Assembly (NCBI RefSeq): GCF_004745485.1
Contig: NZ_RHFG01000006.1
Coordinates: forward strand, 62,001 to 126,000
Source: Brevibacterium sp. S22
GTDB lineage: Bacteria; Actinomycetota; Actinomycetes; Actinomycetales; Brevibacteriaceae
Direction of reading: 5' to 3'
DNA: 64,000 bases
Shown here: positions 26,554-34,041 of the stretch, in pieces
How positions within the stretch are numbered: position 1 is the first letter of the stretch
How the letters are laid out: each line of letters begins with the position of its first letter
The notes under the pieces: generated by a model
Told to the model about the DNA's origin: nothing
Database searches by the model: none
The model's input: only the letters and a program-made list of their open reading frames with translations
Made by a program: the position numbers and the translations under genes

Positions 26554-26578
26554 AACATATGCACATTCGTTTATGCAT
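26554..26578. promoter_or_regulatory. AT-rich imperfect palindrome upstream of the CDF gene
   Basis: The stretch ATGCACATTC-GTTTATGCAT (26559-26578) matches its reverse complement at 7 of 10 positions per half and is preceded by CATATG. It is about 25-50 bases upstream of ATG 26528 in otherwise GC-rich DNA. ArsR/SmtB-type metal operators have this general look. A specific regulator is not established. Confidence 0.35.
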
Positions 26579-26587
26579 CATCGCGAA

Positions 26588-26649
26588 GATTCTCTGGGCG
26601 ATCCACGGCGTTTTTCACGCCTGGATCACTCTGGATCGCCCAGAGAATC
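26588..26649. repeat. 18-bp perfect inverted repeat (hairpin element, copy 2)
   Basis: Arms at 26588-26605 (GATTCTCTGGGCGATCCA) and 26632-26649 are exact complements, with a 26-base loop that itself holds GGCG/CGCC. They share GATTnnCTGGnCGATCCA with the hairpin at 22-83. The element lies 97 bases past the flotillin stop and upstream of the CDF gene, so it may end flotillin transcription. Confidence 0.7.
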
Positions 26650-26745
26650 GCACATTCCGCTGCTAGTCCGCGGCTTGCGGCTCCCTACAAGGTCCGGATC
26701 ACGCAGGCCTGCGAGGTCCGCGACCAGCGGGGAGGGCCGTAGCCC

Positions 26746-28515
26746 TCAGCTGTCGGTGTTCGGGGCGCCCCCGTCGCTGCTATCGGGGTTCGGGGCGCCC
26801 CCGTCGCTGCTGTCGGTGTTCGGGTCTCCTCCGTCGCTGTCACCGTCCGGGCCGTCTGCTTCGCCCGAGTTGCCGCCCTGGTCGTCGAGGCGGCGCTTCG
26901 CCTCGTCGATATAGGACTGCACATCGAAGCCGGTGGCCTTCTTCACCTCATCACCGATCCGGTCGAGGTCGACCCCGCTGTCATCGAGGAAGGCCTTCGG
27001 GTCGAAGCCGGTGCGGTTCGCACGCGGTCCGGCAGACGTGCCGTCCGCGACGATCCCGTCAACGACATCGTCGGATCCCGCGTCCGCAGACGAAGAATCG
27101 GTCGGCCCTCCACCGTCAGATCCGCCGGAATCTGCAGGTCCTCCGGGCTCGCCCGAGGCGGGGCCACCGGATCCCTTCGCCTTGGCGACCAGGTCCGTGA
27201 GGTCGACGCCGGTCGTTCCGCGGACCACCTCGAGGACCTGCGAGAGGTTGTTCGACACGGAGTTCGCGAGCTTCGATTCTCCGTCGGTGGACACGATCGA
27301 GAGGTCCTTGATGTTCGCGTACGGCGCGACGAGCTCTCCGGCCACGGACGGCAGCACTTCGAGCACCTTCGACAGGACGGCCGCGTCGTTGAACTGCTTG
27401 TAGGCCTCGGCCTGCGCCCTCAGCGCCTCGGCCTCCGCTTCACCGCGAGCCTTGATCGCGTCGGCCTCGGCTTCACCCTCGAGACGGATCGCCTCGGCGT
27501 CCTTCGACCGACGATGCAGTTCGGCGGCCGCCTCGGCCCGACCCTGTGCCTCGATCTCGTACGCCCGGGCATCTGCGGCGGCCTGCTGGCGGTAGCGTTC
27601 GGCGTCGGCGGGGCGACGCACCTCGGCGTCGAGCTGCTCGGCACGCAGCTCCGCGGCTTCCTTGGCCACGACCCGGTCCTTCTCAAGCAGCTTCTGCTTC
27701 TCCGCAGCTGATGCCAGCGGGCCGGAGTTGTCGGCGGTCGCCTGCCGCTGATCGGCCTCTTCCTTCAGCGCCGCGCGCCGCAGGGCCAGCTGCTGCTGCT
27801 GTTCGGCGATGGCCTGATCGGTCAGCGCCTGCTGCTTCTGGGTCTCCTCGTTCTGCTGGGCCTCCTCGACGGCCGAGGCACGACCTGCGTTCGCCTCGGC
27901 GATGGCGGCGTTCTTGGCCACCTCGGCGGCCTGCGGGCGACCCCAGTCGCGCAGGTAGCTGCCTTCGTCCTCGACCGCGGAGATCTGGAACGTGTCGATG
28001 ATGAGGCCCTGGTTGTTCATCGAGTGCGCGGATTCCTCCTGCACCTGCGCGGCGAAGGACGCGCGGTCTTGGATGATCTGCTCGACCGTGAGCGTGCCGA
28101 CGACCGCGCGCAGCGTACCGGAGAGGATCTCCTTCGAGTAGTGGTCGATCTGCTCCTGCTGATCGAGGAAGCGCTGTGCGGCCTTGCGCACATCGTCCTC
28201 GGTGCCGCCGACCTTGACCTGGGCGACGCCCTTGAGGCGCAGCGCGATGCCGTTGATCGAGATGCCGTCGATCTCGACCTGGATCTGTCGCGAGGACAGC
28301 GAGAGGATGAAGGCCTTCTGCACGATCGGATAGACGACTGCGCGTCCGCCGATGACGATCCGCCCCGAACCCGGCGCTCCCGACGCATTGCGGCCGGTGA
28401 TGATCAGCGCCTCCGAGGGTGCGGCGATCTTGTAGGAGCGCAGGATCACGAACAGCGCGATCAGGATGATGACAACGAGGACGCCGATTCCTCCGACGCC
28501 GAAGAGCAGGTCCAT
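26746..28515 (-). CDS. Flotillin-family SPFH membrane protein
   Basis: The 589-residue flotillin has an N-terminal membrane anchor (about residues 5-27). An SPFH/band 7 domain follows, with IDGISINGIALRLKGVAQVKV and MNNQGLIIDTFQISAVEDEG. A long Ala/Glu/Gln/Arg-rich coiled coil spans about 200-390, and a globular C-terminal part contains VLEVLPSVAGELVAPYANIK. Flotillins organise membrane microdomains and scaffold other membrane proteins. Beyond about 440 the tail is low-complexity (Gly, Ser, Asp, Pro), longer than in typical flotillins. It ends in repeats of SSDGGAPNPD/TD, encoded by 30-base tandem units at 26753-26842. ATG 28515 has AAAGG about 7 bases upstream. No NfeD-type partner is seen next to it. 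Confidence 0.9.
   Translation of the reverse strand: MDLLFGVGGIGVLVVIILIALFVILRSYKIAAPSEALIITGRNASGAPGSGRIVIGGRAVVYPIVQKAFILSLSSRQIQVEIDGISINGIALRLKGVAQVKVGGTEDDVRKAAQRFLDQQEQIDHYSKEILSGTLRAVVGTLTVEQIIQDRASFAAQVQEESAHSMNNQGLIIDTFQISAVEDEGSYLRDWGRPQAAEVAKNAAIAEANAGRASAVEEAQQNEETQKQQALTDQAIAEQQQQLALRRAALKEEADQRQATADNSGPLASAAEKQKLLEKDRVVAKEAAELRAEQLDAEVRRPADAERYRQQAAADARAYEIEAQGRAEAAAELHRRSKDAEAIRLEGEAEADAIKARGEAEAEALRAQAEAYKQFNDAAVLSKVLEVLPSVAGELVAPYANIKDLSIVSTDGESKLANSVSNNLSQVLEVVRGTTGVDLTDLVAKAKGSGGPASGEPGGPADSGGSDGGGPTDSSSADAGSDDVVDGIVADGTSAGPRANRTGFDPKAFLDDSGVDLDRIGDEVKKATGFDVQSYIDEAKRRLDDQGGNSGEADGPDGDSDGGDPNTDSSDGGAPNPDSSDGGAPNTDS
26753..26842. repeat. Three 30-bp tandem repeats inside the flotillin gene 3' end
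   Basis: Units start at 26753, 26783 and 26813. The first two are nearly identical and the third is diverged. They encode the C-terminal SDGGAPN repeats in frame (10 codons each), so the copy number could vary without frameshifting. Confidence 0.8.
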
Positions 28516-28546
28516 CAGGGGCCTTTCATCGCGGGTGGGATGTGCA

Positions 28547-28567
28547 GTCGGCCGATCATCGGCCGAC
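28547..28567. promoter_or_regulatory. 21-bp palindrome upstream of flotillin
   Basis: GTCGGCCGAT (28547-28556) and ATCGGCCGAC (28558-28567) are perfect complements around one base, 32-52 bases upstream of ATG 28515. It could be an operator for the flotillin gene or part of the terminator region of the upstream DUF3817 gene. Confidence 0.45.
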
Positions 28568-28600
28568 CCCCTTCATCTTAGGCGAGCACCCGGACGCAGA

Positions 28601-28638
28601 ACAGGGCGGGTTTCCTCCAATGAGAAAATCCGCCCTGT
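28601..28638 (-). terminator. Hairpin terminator after the DUF3817 gene
   Basis: Stem ACAGGGCGG (28601-28609) pairs with CCGCCCTGT (28630-28638). A G-T pair and three A-T pairs continue it, and an 11-base loop closes it. It lies 58 bases downstream of the minus-strand stop at 28696. Confidence 0.6.
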
Positions 28639-28695
28639 GTGACGATTCGCCGTTCCGGGCGAAGGGTCAGACCCTCGCCGAGGCGGCCCCGACGT

Positions 28696-29157
28696 TCACT
28701 TGCCCCATTCCCATGGCGGTCCGGCCACGAGCAGGCCCGAGAAGACGACGATGACGAAGACGACACCGATGCCGATGGCCAACCACGGGTAGCGGATGCA
28801 CCATGAGGTGAACTTCTCGAACCAGCCGGAGGGCGTGCGTCCGTTGCGGCCCAGACCCCAGTCGCCTTCGAGGGATCCGGTCTTCTCGACCGAACGTTCG
28901 AAGGGGATGGTGGCGTAGGGGATGATCGCCGAGCCGAGACCGGTCGCGATGCGGCGGGCACTCCACTGCTGCGAGGTGCCGACGCCGATGACGGCGATGA
29001 CGAAGCAGATGAAGATGAAGCCGTGGATGCCACCGCCGATGCGCACCCCCACCTCGGTGGTGTGGGTGACGTATTTGAGGAACATGCCGATGATGAGCAG
29101 AGACCAGGTCACGGTCTCGGCTATGGCGAAGAACTTGAAGAAACGTTTGGGAGTCAC
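28696..29157 (-). CDS. DUF3817 integral membrane protein
   Basis: This 153-residue protein has the DUF3817 pattern. The head FFKFFAIAETVTWSLLIIGMF and the segment VGVRIGGGIHGFIFICFVIAV are typical, with His in the second helix. The third helix ends in IIPYATIPFERSVEKTG, and an extra C-terminal helix (WLAIGIGVVFVIVVFSGLLV) extends beyond the core domain. The function of the family is unknown. The start is GTG 29157, with ACAATA six bases upstream and no Shine-Dalgarno, a probable leaderless message. A hairpin terminator follows. Confidence 0.78.
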   Translation of the reverse strand: MTPKRFFKFFAIAETVTWSLLIIGMFLKYVTHTTEVGVRIGGGIHGFIFICFVIAVIGVGTSQQWSARRIATGLGSAIIPYATIPFERSVEKTGSLEGDWGLGRNGRTPSGWFEKFTSWCIRYPWLAIGIGVVFVIVVFSGLLVAGPPWEWGK

Positions 29158-29234
29158 AGTGACTATTGTGCCTGGTGCAGGTGGGTGGGCGCTGAGTGCC
29201 GCCGACAGGCGAATCGCTCGGTCTCACATCTGTT

Positions 29235-29969
29235 TCACGGCAGACTCAGCTGCGTCATCCGTCCGCCGTCGACCGTAAAGACCTGCCCTGTGACGAAGCC
29301 GGCCTCCTCTGCGGCGAGGAAGGCCACCAGCGCAGCCACCTCTTCGGGCCGACCAGCTCTGCCGACCGGATGGATGTCTCCGATGCCCGCTTTGAAGGCC
29401 TCCGGGTCCGACAGGGAGTCGATGAAGGACAGATTGAGGTCGGTGTCGATCCACCCCGGCGCGACAGCGTTGCACCGAATTCCCTCGTCACCATGATCGA
29501 CAGCCACCGCACGGGTCAGCCCGTGCAGTCCGGCCTTCGACGCCGAATACGCCGCGTGGCCGGGATTCGAGCCGAGTCCCTCGATCGATCCGACGTTGAC
29601 GATGGATCCCTGAGTCTCTCGCAGATAGGGAAGAGCCGCCCTGATCATGAGGAAGGGGCCGGTGAGATTGACAGCGAGGTTCCGCTGCCAGTCTTCGACG
29701 GACATGTCCTCGACTTTTGATTCCTGCATCATTCCGGCGCAGTTGACGAGGATGTCGAGGGCTCCGGAACGCTCAACCACCTCGGCGACGGCGGATTCCG
29801 CACTCGCGGGATCGGAGAGATCGACGGCGATCGACGGGAATTCCTCGTCGGCACCGCGCTGAGCGGTGTAGACCTCGGCCCCTTCATCGTGCAGCCGACG
29901 CGCGATCGCCCGGCCGATGCCCGAGCGACCGCCGGTGACAAGCGCGACCTTCTGTTTGAACCGGTTCAT
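29235..29969 (-). CDS. Short-chain dehydrogenase/reductase (second gene of the TetR-SDR-SDR operon)
   Basis: The 244-residue classical SDR has the cofactor motif VTGGRSGIG at about residues 11-19 and NCAGM for the core. The active site is Ser in NVGSIEG with Tyr and Lys in YSASK. The C-terminal PGWIDTDLN and VDGG elements are usual. The residue after the second strand (QRGAD) gives no firm NAD/NADP preference. ATG 29969 overlaps the stop of the upstream SDR by 4 bases, so the pair is co-translated. The substrate is unknown; two SDRs under one TetR suggest sequential oxidation or reduction of an alcohol/ketone. Confidence 0.85.
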   Translation of the reverse strand: MNRFKQKVALVTGGRSGIGRAIARRLHDEGAEVYTAQRGADEEFPSIAVDLSDPASAESAVAEVVERSGALDILVNCAGMMQESKVEDMSVEDWQRNLAVNLTGPFLMIRAALPYLRETQGSIVNVGSIEGLGSNPGHAAYSASKAGLHGLTRAVAVDHGDEGIRCNAVAPGWIDTDLNLSFIDSLSDPEAFKAGIGDIHPVGRAGRPEEVAALVAFLAAEEAGFVTGQVFTVDGGRMTQLSLP

Positions 29970-30700
29970 GCCACTGCCTTTCCGCCGTTGACCTCGACGA
30001 GAGCACCGCACATGTATCGGGATTCCTCTGAGGCGAGGAAGAGGATGACGTCGCGGATGTCCTCGGGTTCGGCGATGCGCCCGAGGGGAACTGTCTCGCC
30101 GAGCTTCCCCACGGCTTCGTCGGGGTCGAAGCCGCGTTTGGCGAACCCGCTGCGCAGCATCGGGGTGTTGACCTCGTTCGGGCAGACGGCGTTGATGCGG
30201 ACTCGCTGGTGGGCGTGGTCCATTCCCATGCACTGGGTGAGCGAGGCGATCGCTGCCTTCGTCATGCAGTAGAGGGCATGGTTCGGTCCCGGCGCCTTTC
30301 CGCCCCAGCAGGAGGAGACATTGACGATGGTTCCGCCTCCTGCATCAGCCATCAACGGGATTGCCGAACGGCAGAGGCGGAAAGGCGCCTCGACGTTGAC
30401 GCCGAGCGAGCGCGACCAATCGGCGTCGGACGTCTCGGTCACCGGTCCGCGGGTGATGACGCCCGCATTGTTGATGAGGATGTCGAGGCCGCCGAGGCCA
30501 TCACGGGCCGCCTCGGCGAGGCCGTCGGCGTATTCGGCTTCGAGAAGGTCCCCGGGAAGGTGGGCGTCGGCGATGATGCCGGCGACTTCCCGGTCGGCCA
30601 CCGCGACGCGTGCGCCTTCGGCCCTGAACCTCTCCACGAGGGTGGTGCCGATTCCGCCGGCGGCCCCGGTGATGAGGACCTTCTTATCAGTGAAACGCAT
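29966..30700 (-). CDS. Short-chain dehydrogenase/reductase (first SDR of the operon)
   Basis: The 244-residue classical SDR has the glycine motif ITGAAGGIG, followed by VAVADREV (acidic residue after strand 2, favouring NAD). It also has NNAGVI, Ser in NVSSCWGG, and Tyr/Lys in YCMTK. ATG 30700 has AAAGGAG six bases upstream. It starts 39 bases after the TetR stop on the same strand and overlaps the next SDR by ATGA. Substrate unknown. Autoregulation of the operon by the TetR protein is likely from the double operator at 31349-31388. Confidence 0.85.
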   Translation of the reverse strand: MRFTDKKVLITGAAGGIGTTLVERFRAEGARVAVADREVAGIIADAHLPGDLLEAEYADGLAEAARDGLGGLDILINNAGVITRGPVTETSDADWSRSLGVNVEAPFRLCRSAIPLMADAGGGTIVNVSSCWGGKAPGPNHALYCMTKAAIASLTQCMGMDHAHQRVRINAVCPNEVNTPMLRSGFAKRGFDPDEAVGKLGETVPLGRIAEPEDIRDVILFLASEESRYMCGALVEVNGGKAVA

Positions 30701-30739
30701 GGGTGCTCCTTTGCTGATCTGTGGGGTGTCCGCGGATTC

Positions 30740-31339
30740 TCATGCGTCTCCAACGGACGAATCGTTCACTTCGTCATCTGCTTCCGATTCGATTCCGGCA
30801 GCCGAGAGGATTGTTCGAGCAGCGGCTAACGCCGTCCCCGCGACTCGCTTCCGGCCCCATAGCTGCGCATTCTGCGTCATTCCCTCGTGAAGCATGAACA
30901 GCTGCTCGGCGAGGGGTTGGTTGTCCTCGCCCGGACGCACCCGGTCGAGGCGGCTGAGGAACTCCTTCGCCAAACGCTCCTTGTGCGTATGCACGACGTC
31001 GCTGACCGCTGCGCTCTCGGGGTACTCGGACAGAGCGTTGGAGAAGAGACATCCCGTGTTGGCGACCTCGGCTAACCAATCGCCGAGGCGGCGGAGCAGG
31101 TAGAGGACATGCTCAGCGCCGTCGTCAGGTCCACCCTCATACCAGGCAAGGTAAGCGCGATCGCGGTACTCCAGAGCACCGACGATCATCGCTTCCCGGC
31201 TGGGAAAGTATTTGTAGAGTGTGCGCAGCGAGACGTCTGCCTCGGCCCGCAGCGCCTCGACACCTTGCTCGGCGAATCCCTGTTCGGCGAAGCTGCGTTC
31301 GATGTCTCGCGCTATCTGCTGACTCGTCTTTGTCGCCAT
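30740..31339 (-). CDS. TetR-family repressor heading the SDR operon
   Basis: The 199-residue protein has a TetR HTH: GVEALRAEADVSLRTLYKYF, with SREAMIVGALEYRD after it. The C-terminal ligand-binding domain includes TGCLFSNALSEYP and LFMLHEGMTQNAQLWG, of the type that binds hydrophobic effectors. ATG 31339 begins 10 bases from a pair of 18-bp palindromes that are presumably its own operators. Downstream, 39 bases away, are two coupled SDR genes, its probable targets. The effector may be the SDR substrate. Confidence 0.88.
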   Translation of the reverse strand: MATKTSQQIARDIERSFAEQGFAEQGVEALRAEADVSLRTLYKYFPSREAMIVGALEYRDRAYLAWYEGGPDDGAEHVLYLLRRLGDWLAEVANTGCLFSNALSEYPESAAVSDVVHTHKERLAKEFLSRLDRVRPGEDNQPLAEQLFMLHEGMTQNAQLWGRKRVAGTALAAARTILSAAGIESEADDEVNDSSVGDA

Positions 31340-31348
31340 AACCCCACA

Positions 31349-31388
31349 GTAGAGTGATCGCTCTACCCAAGTAAAGCGATCACTCTAC
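31349..31388. promoter_or_regulatory. Double TetR-type operator
   Basis: GTAGAGTGATCGCTCTAC (31349-31366) and GTAAAGCGATCACTCTAC (31371-31388) are near-palindromes and near reverse complements of each other. They are separated by 4 bases (centres 22 bases apart). They lie just upstream of the TetR start and probably bind two TetR dimers on the same promoter. Confidence 0.8.
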
Positions 31389-31413
31389 CTCAGTGAATCG
31401 AACCGTGAATGGG

Positions 31414-31453
31414 CACGTGGGCCGGCGAGCTTTCTCAGTCGCCGGCCCACGTG
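31414..31453 (-). terminator. Terminator of the M28 peptidase gene
   Basis: A perfect 15-bp stem (CACGTGGGCCGGCGA at 31414-31428 with 31439-31453) has a 10-base loop. It lies 83 bases downstream of the minus-strand stop at 31536 and insulates the TetR operon. Confidence 0.7.
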
Positions 31454-31535
31454 AATCAGGGCCTCACCTCAGGGGCACCATCCGGGAATCGATCTCGATG
31501 GCGCCCCGCTTCGGCGATGGTTCCTCTTCGGACGC

Positions 31536-33635
31536 TCAGCGCTTGCGGCGGCGCGAACCCAGAGTCATTGCCAGACCGAGCACGATGAGCGCTCCGGCCG
31601 AGATGACCAGCGGCAGGGCTTCATTGCCGGTGCGCGGCAGGTCTCCTCCGCCGCCACCGTTGCCTCCGTCACCGGCTCCGGGCCCGTCACCCTCGGCGAC
31701 GACCTCGAAGGATCCGGTCAGCGGATCTCCGCCTTCGCAGTCGACGGAGACCTCATAGGTGCCGATGTAGCTGTCGACCATCGACGCGTCGAGTCCGCGG
31801 ACTCCGAATCGCGCAGTGCCCTCGGCTCCGACCTCGGCGTCCTGTTCGAACTCCTCGATCTTCCCGTTGTTCGGCGTCACCGTCATCGTCGCTGCGGTGT
31901 CGGCGGTGCAGCCGGTGGCCGAGACCTGAACTCCCTGCTCACTGACGAAGTCCGGAGCTTCGATCGTCGTCGGATCGATGCTCAGCGCTCGTTCGGCAGG
32001 AGTCTCGGTCGGCGTCTCCGTGGGTGGATCGGTGGGGTCCGTGGGCGGAGTCGTCGGATCGGTCGGCGGATCCGTCGGGGCATCAGCGAGCTCATAGGCC
32101 AGCGCGTGGACGGCGAAGCCGATGGCGGGAGCGAAGATGTCGACGGATTCCCTGCTCACATTCTCGATCGTGTCCGTGGCCTGGTGGTAGTTCGTATCGT
32201 GCTTCTCACCGACGGTGCCGCCGAACATCTCGGCTTCCTCGGCGGTCTTCGTGCCGTCGGCACCGGAGAACAGGCCGCTGGCTGGGATGCCGTTGTCGAT
32301 GAACGCCTGATAGTCCGAACGCCCGGAGAAGTCGGTGCCGACGTTGGGCTGATCGATATCGGCGAAGTAGTCGGTGAAGATCTTCTCGAGTTCTGCTGAC
32401 CCTTCGGGAACGTTGACGCCGTCGGGGATCGGCACATCGGAGCCGTCGGAGTCGAGCGTGCCGACGATGTAGTTGTCGGAGCCGATCATGTCGAAGTTCA
32501 TATATGACTTGACCTTGCCCAGCTCAGCATTGTTGAGGCTCGCGACGTATTCCGTGGATCCGACGAGTCCGACCTCTTCTGCGCCCCACCAGCCGAAGCG
32601 GATGGCGTTGTCGACTTCGCTCGGCTGCTCGGCGAGCGCCTCGGCGCTGGCCAACAGTGCGGCCGTGCCCGAACCGTTGTCGTTGACGCCGGGGCCCTCT
32701 TCGACGCCGTCGAGGTGGGCGCCGAACATCTGGACGTTGTCATGGTCGCCGGCCTTGGTCTCGGCGATGACGTTCCAGGTCTTCTCGGTGACGAACTCGG
32801 TCTCAAGCGTGAAGTCGGCAGTCAGGGCCGCCGCTTCGGCTTCGGCCCCGGCTTCGGCGTTGCCTTCGTCGGTCTCTTCGGCTCCCTGGCCGAGTCCTGC
32901 CTGACTGCCGGCTTGCGAGCCTGCGGCCTCGACCTTTTCAAGGAGGTCGGTGCCGACGTTGTAGGTGGCCGTCACCGTCGGAGCGCTGTTCTCCATGCGA
33001 CCGCCGAGAGTGGCGTTGAGTTCCTCGTCGGGGTTGTCCTTGTCGTTGTTGTAGATGATGACTGCCGCCGCACCTGCTTCGGTGGCGGCCTTGGTCTTGT
33101 CGCCGAAGGCGCATTCGCCGCGGGCCACGAGCACGAGCGCACCCTCGGCGCTGTCCTCGAAGTCACCAGCCTGGCAGCCGAGCTGCCCGCCGGCCATATC
33201 GCTGTTGTCGTCATCGACCGGCAGCGCCACGGGCAGATCGGTCAGCGGCTCCGTCGTGCCTTCGGTGTATTCGGCGGTGGTCACGTCGACCTTCTCACCG
33301 TCAACGACGACCTCGACGGTGCCGAAGTCCTGACTCTCGACGTCGAACGCCTGACGCTTCACATCGAAGGCGCCGGTCGCCTCGAGGGTGGATTCGACGT
33401 ATTCCACGGCTTCTTCGTAGCCGGGCGTACCCAGCGCGCGGAAACCTTCATCCGCATGCGAAGTGGAGATGTCGGAGATCTTCTGCAGATGCTCCATCAC
33501 GGCGTCACCGTTGACGCCCATATCGGTGTGTTCGCTCGGCCCCGCGGTGCCCGCCGCCAATGCCGGGCTCACCCCGCCGAGGACCAGGCCGGCCGTGGCG
33601 GTGACCGCCAGCCAGCTCTTCGTGCGCAATTTCAT
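31536..33635 (-). CDS. Sortase-anchored M28 zinc aminopeptidase with PA domain
   Basis: The 699-residue protein starts with a Sec signal peptide (KLRTKSWLAVTATAGLVLGG, cleavage near ALA). It has a PA insert (about residues 130-270). The M28 catalytic core carries metal ligands in FGAHLDGV, VNDNGSG, WWGAEEVGL, NFDMIG and TNYHQATD. After a Pro/Thr spacer (DPPTDPTTPPTDPT) comes a beta-rich domain of about 100 residues. The end is the cell-wall sorting signal LPRTG, a hydrophobic helix and RRRKR. It should hydrolyse peptides at the cell surface. ATG 33635 has AAGGA about 5 bases upstream. A terminator at 31414-31453 follows. Confidence 0.9.
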   Translation of the reverse strand: MKLRTKSWLAVTATAGLVLGGVSPALAAGTAGPSEHTDMGVNGDAVMEHLQKISDISTSHADEGFRALGTPGYEEAVEYVESTLEATGAFDVKRQAFDVESQDFGTVEVVVDGEKVDVTTAEYTEGTTEPLTDLPVALPVDDDNSDMAGGQLGCQAGDFEDSAEGALVLVARGECAFGDKTKAATEAGAAAVIIYNNDKDNPDEELNATLGGRMENSAPTVTATYNVGTDLLEKVEAAGSQAGSQAGLGQGAEETDEGNAEAGAEAEAAALTADFTLETEFVTEKTWNVIAETKAGDHDNVQMFGAHLDGVEEGPGVNDNGSGTAALLASAEALAEQPSEVDNAIRFGWWGAEEVGLVGSTEYVASLNNAELGKVKSYMNFDMIGSDNYIVGTLDSDGSDVPIPDGVNVPEGSAELEKIFTDYFADIDQPNVGTDFSGRSDYQAFIDNGIPASGLFSGADGTKTAEEAEMFGGTVGEKHDTNYHQATDTIENVSRESVDIFAPAIGFAVHALAYELADAPTDPPTDPTTPPTDPTDPPTETPTETPAERALSIDPTTIEAPDFVSEQGVQVSATGCTADTAATMTVTPNNGKIEEFEQDAEVGAEGTARFGVRGLDASMVDSYIGTYEVSVDCEGGDPLTGSFEVVAEGDGPGAGDGGNGGGGGDLPRTGNEALPLVISAGALIVLGLAMTLGSRRRKR

Positions 33636-33896
33636 GGAGTTCCTTTCGCTCCTTCGTCCGTGTCTGAGGAATCGCACATGACGGCGCAACGGAAGTGACC
33701 GCCACGGTATGACAATTCGTCCATACCGGTGTCGGCCTCTCTACGACTGCACTTGCGGGGAAGCTCGATTCTGACGTTCCGCTGTGACCCGCCATAGGTA
33801 ACGAATCACATGCTTCTATAACGAAACGGTGACACAACTCACATTGGTCATTAATCTAACGCACCCCGGCCGGCTTTAATGTTACGAATTGATAAC

Positions 33897-33915
33897 AACC
33901 GGTCACTGACCGGTT
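33897..33915. promoter_or_regulatory. 19-bp palindrome between divergent promoters
   Basis: AACCGGTC-ACT-GACCGGTT is a perfect 8-bp inverted repeat with a 3-base centre. Both flanking genes point away from it, so a terminator makes little sense, and an operator for one or both divergent genes is more likely. Confidence 0.45.
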
Positions 33916-34025
33916 TCCCACCCACGGTCAGCGTCCGCTCCTCATGCAGCTGTTTCAACCGCGACCTCCCGCGTCCCCGCACCACACACCGCCGCCCACC
34001 CCGTGCCGAATCCGCACCGCCGGAT

Positions 34026-34031
34026 TAGACT
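34026..34031 (+). promoter_or_regulatory. -10 element of a leaderless-type promoter for the VIT1-like gene
   Basis: TAGACT ends 7-10 bases before the GTG 34039/ATG 34042 pair and no Shine-Dalgarno is present. Transcription would start at or next to the start codon. Confidence 0.5.
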
Positions 34032-34041
34032 TGGACCAGTG

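Larger units (their letters stand above)
33636..34041. other. 406-base intergenic region between divergent genes
   Basis: No credible gene is seen. The stretch from about 33800 to 33900 is clearly richer in A and T than its surroundings and should hold the promoters of the M28 peptidase (minus) and the VIT-like gene (plus). A palindrome at 33897-33915 and a leaderless-type -10 (TAGACT, 34026-34031) are listed separately. Confidence 0.6.
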
